A DNA stretch of 64,000 nucleotides from contig NZ_CP040330.1 in NCBI RefSeq assembly GCF_005576615.1, forward strand, positions 682,001 to 746,000, given 5' to 3'. Position numbers and translations under genes: made by a program. This DNA is from Natrinema versiforme. GTDB lineage: Archaea; Halobacteriota; Halobacteria; Halobacteriales; Natrialbaceae. The notes beneath the pieces were generated by a model. The model was not told the origin of the DNA. It was given only the letters and a program-made list of their open reading frames with translations, and searched no databases. Shown piece after piece: positions 1 to 8,108 of the stretch (positions are counted from its first letter, which is position 1; each line of letters begins with the position of its first letter).

Positions 1-240
1 GCGACGCCCGCCGACGCCGCGCTCATGATGCACCACGAGTGCGACGGCATCTTCGTCGGCAGCGGGATCTTCGGCGCGGAGAACCCGCCGGAGATGGCCG
101 AGGCGATCGTTGAGGCGACCAACAACTGGGACGACCCCGAGACCCTCGCCGAGATCTCGAAGAACCTCGGCAAGAGCATGAAAGGCGACGCGAACGTCGA
201 TCTCCCCGAGGAAGAGAAGATGCAGGGCCGGGGCGTCTGA
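1..240 (+). CDS. pdxS: Pyridoxal 5'-phosphate synthase lyase subunit PdxS (3' end only)
   Basis: The reading frame is open from base 1 and ends at a TGA at 238-240, so only the last 79 residues are present. They contain [10 protein letters not shown] followed by [10 protein letters not shown], the conserved end of the PdxS (PdxS/SNZ) TIM barrel that binds the substrate phosphate, then the usual C-terminal helices with a [11 protein letters not shown] segment. PdxS builds vitamin B6 (PLP) from a pentose phosphate, glyceraldehyde 3-phosphate and ammonia delivered by the glutaminase PdxT; pdxT is not in this window. The C-terminal residues ([12 protein letters not shown]) match the acidic tail common in haloarchaeal PdxS. 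The family call is secure; the start lies off the window. Confidence 0.95.
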   Translation, partial: ATPADAALMMHHECDGIFVGSGIFGAENPPEMAEAIVEATNNWDDPETLAEISKNLGKSMKGDANVDLPEEEKMQGRGV

Positions 241-349
241 TCGGCGACTGACCGAATCCCAACCCGTACACTGACTTGCCGAACCGCCGACCGATCGGCA
301 CGCACGCTCGTTTTGTGGCTCTCCCGTCCGGAGCGTGTGAATCTGACCG

Positions 350-712
350 CTACGTGTCCGACTCCCACCACGTCTCGAGCGGCGGAATAATACCCGTTCG
401 GAGAAGCGCGAGAAAGACCAGATACGTTAGCGTTGCACCACAGCACAGTGACAGCACCGGCACCGGCGCGACTCGAGCGCCGACGGCGGCTCCGCCGATC
501 GCTACCGCAAGCGACGCGAGCTGGACCGGCCACCGTTCCCAGTAGTCCCGAACGAGCGCCGGGTCTCGAGCGGCGAGCAGTTCGAAGACGATCGTCCCCG
601 TCCCGCCGACGGGCAGGAAGTAAATCGAGAGCGATGCATCGGTGAGGAAGGCGAGACCGAGGAACGCGGCGAGCGCGATCAGTGCGAGGAGGCCGTCGGT
701 ACTCGTTCCCAT
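350..712 (-). CDS. Small integral membrane protein of unknown function
   Basis: A 120-residue protein dominated by hydrophobic stretches: roughly residues 7-25, 27-46, 64-85 and 88-108 could cross the membrane, so three or four helices. It has no motif I recognise. The ATG lies 6 nt downstream of the homoserine kinase stop on the same strand, so the two are probably cotranscribed, although nothing else ties the protein to threonine synthesis. Codon use and acidic loops match the neighbours. Confidence 0.6.
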   Translation of the reverse strand: MGTSTDGLLALIALAAFLGLAFLTDASLSIYFLPVGGTGTIVFELLAARDPALVRDYWERWPVQLASLAVAIGGAAVGARVAPVPVLSLCCGATLTYLVFLALLRTGIIPPLETWWESDT

Positions 713-718
713 CCGCGG

Positions 719-1606
719 CTACGAGTCGTCCCGGTACAGCGTCGCGCCCTGCCCGATCGCGGTCTGGTAGGCCCGGCTGTCGACGCCGGCTGCGTCGAAG
801 CCGTCGACCATCGCCGAGGCGATCGCCCGCTGGTCCCGTCGGTGACAGACCGCGAGGATCCCCGGCCCGGCCCCGCTGACCGTCACGCCGGTCGCGCCCG
901 CCTCGAGGGCGGCCTCGCGAACCCGGTCGTAGCCGGTGATGAGCCGGGTGCGTTCGGGCGTGACGATATCGTCGTTCATGCCGCTGCCGACGAGATCCGG
1001 ATCGTCTCGCGTCATGCCGACGGTCAGCGTGGCGGCGTTGCCGACGGTGGTGACGACGTCGTCCATCGGGGCCGAGTCGGGGACGACGCCGCGCGCGTCG
1101 CGCGTCGACACGGAGATATCGGGCAGGCAGGCGACGACGGAGACCGACGCGTCGACTTGCGTGACGCCGTCGTCGGTGACGACGGTAAAGCCGCCGAGCA
1201 GTGAGGGCGCGACGTTGTCCGCGTGGGCCTCGCCGGAGACGAGCGCCTCGCCCTCGGCCGCGACGGGGACGAGTTCTTCCCGTGAGCGGCCGCGGTCGTA
1301 GAGCGCGTTCAACGCGATGGCGGCGGCGGCCGCGCTCGCGGCCGACGACCCCAGTCCCGAGGACGGTCTGACGCCCTTGTCGATCCGGATGCGGGCCGGG
1401 GCGTCGAGCGCCTCCGCGACCGCACCGACGGTGTTCTTGGCGGGGTCTTCCGGGATGTACTCGCTGCCGGCACCGGTGATCGAAATCGTCGTTTCCGGGG
1501 CGCGTTCGACCCGGACCACGTCGGCGGGCGTTCCGAGAGCGACGCCGAAGACGTCGAAGCCACTCCCGAGGTTCGCACTCGTCGCAGGCGCCCGCACGGT
1601 GAGCAT
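719..1606 (-). CDS. thrB: Homoserine kinase
   Basis: A 295-residue GHMP-family kinase that phosphorylates L-homoserine on the way to threonine in the cytoplasm. The N-terminus MLTVRAPATSANLGSGFD is the family's first motif. The ATP-binding loop PSSGLGSSAASAAAAAIALN lies near residues 85-104, and the third motif GVTVSGAGPGILAV is near residue 250. I place the start at 1606 because the family begins at MLTVRAP; the frame is open about 35 codons further upstream but that extension is arginine-rich and unlike the family. The length fits homoserine kinases (about 290-310). Homoserine dehydrogenase, the preceding pathway step, is encoded at 62526-63473, far from this gene. Confidence 0.93.
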   Translation of the reverse strand: MLTVRAPATSANLGSGFDVFGVALGTPADVVRVERAPETTISITGAGSEYIPEDPAKNTVGAVAEALDAPARIRIDKGVRPSSGLGSSAASAAAAAIALNALYDRGRSREELVPVAAEGEALVSGEAHADNVAPSLLGGFTVVTDDGVTQVDASVSVVACLPDISVSTRDARGVVPDSAPMDDVVTTVGNAATLTVGMTRDDPDLVGSGMNDDIVTPERTRLITGYDRVREAALEAGATGVTVSGAGPGILAVCHRRDQRAIASAMVDGFDAAGVDSRAYQTAIGQGATLYRDDS

Positions 1607-1782
1607 GCCGATTCCTTCCGAGACGGCAGTCAAAAAGGTAGCGAACGACGCCGACGACATCGCAGGAAAAGCGCCGACGGCATCGCAGAAAAAGCGCCGA
1701 CGGCATCGCACGAAGAGTACCGCCGGCGACCCGAATCGGGACGAAGCCGCGGCGGTCCGTCTACTCGAGACCGTTCGCGGCG

Positions 1783-4700
1783 TTACTCGTCGTCTTCGGA
1801 CGTGCCGAAGGTGAACACGTCGTCGCTCTCGGACCCGCTCTCGTCGGCATCGGTCTCGGTGTCGTTGTCCTCGCTCCCGTCGTCGCTCGCGAGGTCGTCA
1901 TCGGTCGGCGAGCCGTCGCTATCGGTGCTCTCGTCGGCCGCAGCGGCCGACTCGGTGTCGGCAGCCTCGGCGTCGACCGGTTCGAGCGGCTGGCCGGCCG
2001 ACGCGTCAGTCCCGTCCTCGGGCTCGGTCACCGGTTCGACCGCGTGTGCCGCGTCCTCGGCCGCGTCGGTGTCGGCGTCCTCGGTCTCGGTCGTCGTCTC
2101 GAGGTCGGGGTCCGCGAGCGGATCTGCCGTCTCGTCCGCGGCCGACTCAGTCGTCTCGTCGGCGAGCGGATCGGTCGACTCGGTCGCTGGGTCGAACCCG
2201 TTGCCATCGTTCTCCTCGATTCCGAGGATCTCCTCTGCACCCATCTCGGCCGCATCGGCCGGCTCCTCCGTCGCCGACGCGTCGCCGGCGTCGGGAGCCG
2301 TCACGCCGTCGGCCGACGGGTCGGTCTCGAGGGATTCGGCGGCCTGCTCGCCCTCGAGTTCGACCTCGGTTTCGGCCGACTGGTTGTCCGCGCCCGGTTC
2401 GGCGTCGAACTCGATCGCGTCGTCGTCCGCGTCGTCCGCGTCGTCTGCACCCTCGTCGAACGTCAGAGTCTCGTCCGGCTCGGCCTGCTCGCTGTCGGCA
2501 TCCGCATCGAACGTGATCCCCTGCTCCGAGTCGTTCGTCTCACTGGCATCGTCCACGTCGAAGTTCGGCTCGGCCGCGTCGAGTTCCGCGTCCACGTCGA
2601 ACGCTGACTCGATGTCGACCTCGTCGCGGTCGATGTCGGTGTCGAAGCGGTCGAGTGCTTCGGACAGCTGCGAGGCCTGTTCGGAGAGGCTCGAGGCGGA
2701 CTTCGTGACCTCGGTCAGCGCGGTGGTCTGCTCTTCGGCCGCGGCGGCAACGTTCTCGGCTTCGGAGGTCGTCTCCTCGGAGATCGTCGCCGCGTCGTCG
2801 ACCATCGCGACGACCTCTTGGGTGGAGGCCGCCTGCTCTTCGGTCGCCGCGGAAATCTCCTGGACGCCCACGTTCGTCTCCTGTGCGAGGGTGGCGATCT
2901 CCTCGAGCGCGGTGACCGCTTCCTCGACCTGTTCGCTGGCGTCTTCGATGTCTTCGCTCGTGCCTTCGACCTCGGCGGCGGACTCCTCGGTCCGCTCGCG
3001 GATCGCCTCGAGCCGGTCTTCGGCCTCGTCGGCCGCCTCGGCGACGTCCTCGGAGAGTGCCTTGACCTCCTTTGCGACGACCGAGAACCCTTCGTCGTCG
3101 CTGCTCCCACCGGCGGAGCGGGAGGCCTCGATGTTGGCGTTGAGCGCCAGCATGTTGGTCTGTCGGGCAATCTCGGAAATCGTGTTGATCAGCTCGTCGA
3201 TCTGTTGGACCTCTTCCTCGAGCCGGCGGATCTCGGCGACTGCGCTGCCGGCCTCGTTCTCGATCTCGTCCATGGCAGTGATCGCCGCCTGCGCGGCTTC
3301 CTGCCCTTCCTTCCCGGTGTCGACGGTCCGCTCGGCGATGTCGGCCACCTCGTTCGAGGAGGCGGCGATCTCCTCGGTCGTCGTCGAGAGGCCGCTCATC
3401 TCCTGGTTGACCGACTGCAGCGACTCGTTCTGTCGATCCGCACCGTCGGAAATCTCCTGAATCGACTCGGTGACCTGCTGGGAGGCCGAGCGAACCTCCT
3501 CGCTCGAGGCCGTCACCTGCTCGGAGGCGGTCGCGACGTCGGTCGCGAACCGGTTGAGCTCGGCGATGGTCTGCTCGATCTCGTCGAGCATCTCGTTGAA
3601 GTCCTCGGCGATCTCGGCCATCGCCTCGTTGTCGCCGTCCGCCTCCATCCGGGCGGTCAGATTCCCGTCGGCGGCCGCTTCCATCACGTCGCTGTAATCG
3701 GCGGCCGTCTTTTCGAGTTCGTCGTTGATCTCTTGGACGCGCTTGCGTTCGCGTTCGGCGTCCTCGCGGGCGGCTTCCGCCTGCTCAATCTGCTCGCGCA
3801 GGGCGACGCGCATCGAGTCGAAGCCGTCGTAGAGCCGACCGATGTTGTCGATCCGCTCGGTCTCGAGGTCGACGTCGAGGTTACCCTCTTCCATCTGGCT
3901 CGCCTTGTCGGTGAGCCGATCGATCGAGACGGCGGTGTTCCGGCCGAGGACGGCACCGACCATCCCGATCATGAGCACGCCGAGGAGCGTCGCGTAGATA
4001 CCCCATTCGTTAATCGTGGTGACGAACCCGAGCGCCTGATCGGCGGGTTCGACGGTCAGGACGACCCAGTCGGTCCCGAACACGCGGGCGGAACTGGCGA
4101 CGTAGTCGTTTTCGTTGTCCTCGCCGAGGCCATAGGCGTAGTTATCGAACGAGAGGTCCGAGCCGGCGACCTGTTGGGTAGTCGCGCCCTCGGTCCGTGC
4201 GGATTGGGCGAGGCCGGTGTCGTCGCTGTAGGTGTAGCCGAGCGTCTCGTGATCTTCGCCGTAGCCGGCGTTGTCGAGCATGACCTCGTTGTCGCCGTTG
4301 AGGGCCACCGTCGTGACTCCCGTCTCGTCCTGAAGCTGATTCGCGTACGCCTCGAGGTCGGCGGTGTAGACGACCGCTCGGTCGCTGTTTTCGGACGAGA
4401 GCTGGACGTAGGTGATCACGGTCGTGTTCTGGCCGAACTCTCCCTCGGCGAGATAGGCGTCGGAGACCCAGGGAACGGTCTCGGTCGCGTCCGAGTACGC
4501 TCCGCGGGGGACGTTGTTGACATCGTCTATCGACCCATCGCGGAGTTCCTCGTTGGTACTCGCCGTCACCGTCTCGTTGCTGATATCGACGTAGGAGATC
4601 TCGAACGTATCAGCGTCTAAGTGTTCCTCCCAGTCGAGGAAGCGATGTTGGATCGCCGCCGGATCGTCACTGGCGACGACGTCCGATCGGGTGATCGTCC

Positions 4701-4929
4701 CGATCGTGTGTTCGTTCTGTTCGTTCCACATCTGCAGGCTCTGGGCTTCCTGCCCGGCCGCGGATGCGTGATCGTCCTGGACCCGATCCTCCATCTGCGT
4801 CGTGATTGCTCCCGTTGCGCCGTATCCGATCAGGCCGACCGACAGCCCGAGTATGAGCAGCGCGATCCCGAACTTGACCGCGTACCTGCGTCGGATAGCT
4901 TTCGGCACCAACCGTCGAGCGAAATCCAT
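1783..4929 (-). CDS. Methyl-accepting chemotaxis transducer with extracellular Cache-type sensor and long acidic tail
   Basis: A 1048-residue halobacterial transducer. TM1 is about residues 17-38. An extracellular sensor of about 270 residues follows (fits a double Cache domain), then TM2 near 312-335, a HAMP domain near 338-390, a second HAMP-like segment and the methyl-accepting coiled coil. The signalling hairpin reads IARQTNMLALNANIEASR, where CheW and CheA dock. After about residue 775 come roughly 270 residues of acidic, low-complexity sequence. I chose the ATG at 4929 over one 45 bases upstream because a TATA-like TTTATGT lies 24-30 nt before it and because MDFARR begins the usual arginine-rich leader before TM1. 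The gene is divergent from a lipoprotein binding protein at 5206, which may present its ligand. The real ligand is unknown. Confidence 0.93.
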   Translation of the reverse strand: MDFARRLVPKAIRRRYAVKFGIALLILGLSVGLIGYGATGAITTQMEDRVQDDHASAAGQEAQSLQMWNEQNEHTIGTITRSDVVASDDPAAIQHRFLDWEEHLDADTFEISYVDISNETVTASTNEELRDGSIDDVNNVPRGAYSDATETVPWVSDAYLAEGEFGQNTTVITYVQLSSENSDRAVVYTADLEAYANQLQDETGVTTVALNGDNEVMLDNAGYGEDHETLGYTYSDDTGLAQSARTEGATTQQVAGSDLSFDNYAYGLGEDNENDYVASSARVFGTDWVVLTVEPADQALGFVTTINEWGIYATLLGVLMIGMVGAVLGRNTAVSIDRLTDKASQMEEGNLDVDLETERIDNIGRLYDGFDSMRVALREQIEQAEAAREDAERERKRVQEINDELEKTAADYSDVMEAAADGNLTARMEADGDNEAMAEIAEDFNEMLDEIEQTIAELNRFATDVATASEQVTASSEEVRSASQQVTESIQEISDGADRQNESLQSVNQEMSGLSTTTEEIAASSNEVADIAERTVDTGKEGQEAAQAAITAMDEIENEAGSAVAEIRRLEEEVQQIDELINTISEIARQTNMLALNANIEASRSAGGSSDDEGFSVVAKEVKALSEDVAEAADEAEDRLEAIRERTEESAAEVEGTSEDIEDASEQVEEAVTALEEIATLAQETNVGVQEISAATEEQAASTQEVVAMVDDAATISEETTSEAENVAAAAEEQTTALTEVTKSASSLSEQASQLSEALDRFDTDIDRDEVDIESAFDVDAELDAAEPNFDVDDASETNDSEQGITFDADADSEQAEPDETLTFDEGADDADDADDDAIEFDAEPGADNQSAETEVELEGEQAAESLETDPSADGVTAPDAGDASATEEPADAAEMGAEEILGIEENDGNGFDPATESTDPLADETTESAADETADPLADPDLETTTETEDADTDAAEDAAHAVEPVTEPEDGTDASAGQPLEPVDAEAADTESAAAADESTDSDGSPTDDDLASDDGSEDNDTETDADESGSESDDVFTFGTSEDDE

Positions 4930-4947
4930 GGATAGGGAACGCGTGAT

Positions 4948-4964
4948 TTCGTCACTACATAAAT
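4948..4964 (-). promoter_or_regulatory. TATA-box promoter of the chemotaxis transducer
   Basis: Read on the minus strand, an AATTTATGTAG segment lies about 24-34 nt before the ATG at 4929. That is the spacing expected for a leaderless archaeal transcript. It supports the downstream start of the transducer. Confidence 0.45.
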
Positions 4965-5169
4965 TGTCAGCCATGGTTATCGGAGGTGATAATTGGATTT
5001 CGATCCTAGCCGTAGTCTTCGCGAGGGTATTTCCCCGTTACTCGCAACGTATCAGACCCAATATCGTAAAATTAACACCCCACTATCGGGTTCTCGGATG
5101 GGATGGACGATTATCAAACTTGGATAGTAGCCGCCATCGGCTCATGACTCGATCCTGATATTATTCGCA

Positions 5170-5184
5170 AACGTTAAGAAACAT
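5170..5184 (+). promoter_or_regulatory. TATA-like promoter of the solute-binding protein
   Basis: The segment ACGTTAAGAAACAT lies about 25-35 nt upstream of the ATG at 5206, consistent with a leaderless start. The 276-bp divergent region between the two coding starts holds both promoters and no gene. Confidence 0.4.
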
Positions 5185-5205
5185 AGGTCGAAACGACTGT
5201 CCAAT

Positions 5206-6546
5206 ATGGATGACGATGATCACGGACGGGGGAACGTGGGGTCTCCCACCGATGACGGTCAACAGCGCGGTCTCGACCGCCGCCAGATGCTTAAAACGAC
5301 GGCGGGTAGCGCGGCCGGACTCTCGATAGCGGGCTGTCTCGAAACCGCCGGCTCGATCGTCGGCGACGACGAGGTCGAGCCGGTCACGATCGGCGTGCTC
5401 GCGCCCGATCCGGGGAGCGATTCGACCGGCCGCTCGATCGTGCAGGGCGCGCAGATCGCCGTCAACGAACTCAACGATGACGGCGGCATCCTCGGCCGCG
5501 ACGTCGAGATGGTCGTCGGCGATACGAACTCGAGTCCGCTCGAGGCGCGCCGACAGTACCAGCGACTCGTCCTCGAGGAAGGTGCCGACGTCACCGTCGG
5601 CATCTCCACGACCGAGGCGCTCGTCCCGCTGATGGAGGACATCGCCGAACAGGAGACGATCCATCTCACGGCCGGCTCCGCGACGACGACGGCGAGCCAG
5701 AACGTCGCCGACGACTACGAGAAGTACAAGTATCACTTCCGCGTCGGCCCGGTCAACGGAACCAATCTCGCGCAGGCCCAGATCGACTTTCTCACCGACA
5801 AGAGCGATGATCTGGGGTGGGATTCCGTCGCCGTACTCGCCGAGGACTACGCGTGGACCGACGGGCTGTGGGCGTTCTATCAGAGCCAGTTCCCCGAGAC
5901 CGACATCGATGTCGAGATGTGGGAGCGATATCCGCCGGCGACCGACGACTTCTCCGACATTTACACCGAAATCGAGGAGTCGGGCGCGGACGCGGCGTTC
6001 ATCTCGACCGCCCACACCGGGACCGCCGCGCTGCAAGACTGGCGGCCGGAAGAGCGGGAGTTCGAGTTCGGTGGCATTCACGTCCCGATGCAGGACCCGG
6101 CGTACTACGACGCTACTGAGGGTGCCTGCGAGTATGCTACCGGCTACGCCAGCGCGACGGCGACCGCCCAAATCACGTCCAAGACGCAGGGCTTCGCCAA
6201 GAAGTACCAGAACGAAAACGGCGGGACCAGCCCGGTCTACACCGGCTACATCGCATTCGACGCGATCAAGGTGTTCGCCGATGCGGCCGAGCGCGGCGAG
6301 ACCCTCGAGTCCGAGCAGTTAGTCACCCCGCTCGAGGAGACCTCCTTTGAAGGGACGACCGGCAACATCGAGTTCCACGGGCAGAACGATGAACACCCCC
6401 ACGACGTCATCTACGGCGAGGACAAGGTCCATCCGGTCTACTTCCAGTGGCAGGAAAACGACGCCGGCGAGGGCGAGCAGACGGTCATCTGGCCGGAGCA
6501 ACACGCGGCCGAGGGCGACGAATACGAGACCCCGGACTGGTTGTAG
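5206..6546 (+). CDS. ABC-type solute-binding lipoprotein (branched-chain amino acid/urea-type fold)
   Basis: A 446-residue protein with a Tat-lipoprotein signal: twin arginines at 25-26 (LDRRQMLKTTAG) and a lipobox ending SIAGC, with the lipidated cysteine at 44. The mature part is a periplasmic-binding-protein type 1 fold: VTIGVLAPDPGS, then RSIVQGAQIAVNELNDDGGILG, the signature opening of LivJ/UrtA-type receptors. It would sit on the outer face of the membrane and bind a small solute such as an amino acid or amide. No permease or ATPase genes follow. The only partner nearby is the divergent chemotaxis transducer, an arrangement like BasB/BasT and CosB/CosT of Halobacterium. A role in taxis rather than uptake is my inference. 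Confidence 0.88.
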   Translation: MDDDDHGRGNVGSPTDDGQQRGLDRRQMLKTTAGSAAGLSIAGCLETAGSIVGDDEVEPVTIGVLAPDPGSDSTGRSIVQGAQIAVNELNDDGGILGRDVEMVVGDTNSSPLEARRQYQRLVLEEGADVTVGISTTEALVPLMEDIAEQETIHLTAGSATTTASQNVADDYEKYKYHFRVGPVNGTNLAQAQIDFLTDKSDDLGWDSVAVLAEDYAWTDGLWAFYQSQFPETDIDVEMWERYPPATDDFSDIYTEIEESGADAAFISTAHTGTAALQDWRPEEREFEFGGIHVPMQDPAYYDATEGACEYATGYASATATAQITSKTQGFAKKYQNENGGTSPVYTGYIAFDAIKVFADAAERGETLESEQLVTPLEETSFEGTTGNIEFHGQNDEHPHDVIYGEDKVHPVYFQWQENDAGEGEQTVIWPEQHAAEGDEYETPDWL

Positions 6547-6755
6547 GCCGCTCGAGCGGAGCGCCTGCGTTTGTCGATCTGTTCTTGCGGTACGACGGCA
6601 GCATCGCGAGACTGTCTCGGTCCGGAATTCTCGGCTGTGGATGCCTGACGGCGACCGGCCCGGAATTCCAACGCTCATCTCGGTCGGTTTCTCCGCTGTC
6701 GGCCGCCCCGATCCGGTCTATTGTCACAACTGCTCTCGTCGACTGTCTGCTCTCG
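6547..6755. other. Intergenic region between convergent genes
   Basis: The 209 bases between the binding-protein stop and the end of the convergent MFS gene contain no convincing gene, tRNA or repeat. Open frames here run antisense into the MFS gene and have no recognisable protein character. Confidence 0.5.
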
Positions 6756-8033
6756 TCAGTCGTCCGCGTTCGTCTCGGCGGCCGCCTGCGTCTCTGTGAA
6801 CCGACCGCCACCGACCAGCAGCGCGCCCGCGAGGAGTCCGCCGACAGCCGCGAACCCGGCTATCAACGCGAAAAACGCCGTTTGAGAGAGCTCGTCGAGC
6901 ACGAAGCCGCCCAGTGCGATGCTCGCCGCTCCGAAGCCGAACTCCGCGAGGTAGGTAAAGCCGTAGGAGAGCCCGCGGGCGTCCGGCGGCGTGTAGATCG
7001 CGACGGCGTTCTGGTAGAACGGCTGGATGGCGAAGAGGAAGAATCCGAGGACGCCACAGAGGGCGATCACCGGGACGAGCCCGATCTCCGCCGCCGTCGC
7101 CGGGATAAACAGGATCGCGAGGACCGCGAGGACCGCGAAGATGCCCGCGAGTCCGCGGGCCGGTGTAACTCGATCCGTCAGTTTTCCTCCGGCGTACTGG
7201 CCCGCGATCCCGACGACCAACAGGCCAACGTAGATGTAATCAGCGGGCTCGATCCCCTCGAGGCCGGCGGGCAGCGCGAGGCTGCTCATCGCCGGGAGCC
7301 CGTGGAGGATCTCGGGAAGGTAGGTCAGCGTGCCCCGGTAGTAGAGCCCCTCGAAGATGACGAGGGCGAAGACGACGGCGAAGGCGCTCGCGAACAGCGT
7401 CCGCGTGCTCCCGACGAGTTCCGACGCCGACAGCGCCTCGTCGGGGCCGGCGTCGGCCTCGTCCGCGACGGCCGCGGTCGGCTCGAACCCCGCGCTGAGC
7501 CCGTAGAGGACGGCGAAGACACCGGGAATCGCGAGCAACGCGGCGACGAGCGACCAATCGAGGAAGATCAGGAGGGTGGCGGCGACGAACGGCCCCAGCG
7601 CGATGCCGGCGTTACCGGCGATCCCGTGCCACGCGAAGACCGTGCCGCGGTCCTCGACGCCGGTGCTGATGAGCGCGAGCCCGGCGGGGTGGTAGACGCT
7701 GGCGGCGATCCCCCACAGGATCAGCCCGACGGCGATGGCGTAGATCGACGTCGCGAGCGAGAGGACGAGAAAGGAGAGGCTCATCCCGGCGAGACAACAC
7801 AGGATGAGCCGCTTGGTGCCGTATCGGTCCGCGAGGATCCCGCCGGGGAGCGCACCCAGTCCGAACGGGGCGTAGCCGAGCGCGACGATGAGGCCCAACA
7901 GCGTCGTCCCCACGTCGAACTCGGCCAACCAGACGACCAGAAAGATCGGAATCGAGGTCTCGAACCAGTGAACGAGCGCGTGCCCGGCCATCGTAAAGCC
8001 CGCGATCGACCGATCGTTCGCGTTCAGTGCCAT
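6756..8033 (-). CDS. Major facilitator superfamily (MFS) transporter
   Basis: A 425-residue permease with about 12 hydrophobic segments in two halves separated by an acidic cytoplasmic loop (around residues 190-215, rich in D and E). The MFS loop 2-3 signature appears as GGILADRYGTKRLIL, and a degenerate copy, GGKLTDRVTPARG, sits at the equivalent place in the second half. A histidine- and proline-containing helix (SVYHPAGLALIS) resembles helix 4 of fosmidomycin-resistance-type and related drug/metabolite MFS carriers, but the substrate cannot be read from the sequence. The gene is monocistronic, about 75 bp from the deacetylase stop on the same strand. Confidence 0.88.
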   Translation of the reverse strand: MALNANDRSIAGFTMAGHALVHWFETSIPIFLVVWLAEFDVGTTLLGLIVALGYAPFGLGALPGGILADRYGTKRLILCCLAGMSLSFLVLSLATSIYAIAVGLILWGIAASVYHPAGLALISTGVEDRGTVFAWHGIAGNAGIALGPFVAATLLIFLDWSLVAALLAIPGVFAVLYGLSAGFEPTAAVADEADAGPDEALSASELVGSTRTLFASAFAVVFALVIFEGLYYRGTLTYLPEILHGLPAMSSLALPAGLEGIEPADYIYVGLLVVGIAGQYAGGKLTDRVTPARGLAGIFAVLAVLAILFIPATAAEIGLVPVIALCGVLGFFLFAIQPFYQNAVAIYTPPDARGLSYGFTYLAEFGFGAASIALGGFVLDELSQTAFFALIAGFAAVGGLLAGALLVGGGRFTETQAAAETNADD

Positions 8034-8108
8034 GTGCGAATCGTTGTCTCAATCCGCACGCCCCGTCCACTTAGCGGCTTGGAAACCGGCGTCGCCTGTC
8101 TTCACGCG

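Noticed and set aside
1802-3460. Long serine-rich open frame on the plus strand opposite the transducer tail
   Set aside because: It lies exactly antisense to the transducer gene, and its serine-rich composition follows from reading acidic codons backwards in GC-rich DNA. There is no protein-like motif or start signal.
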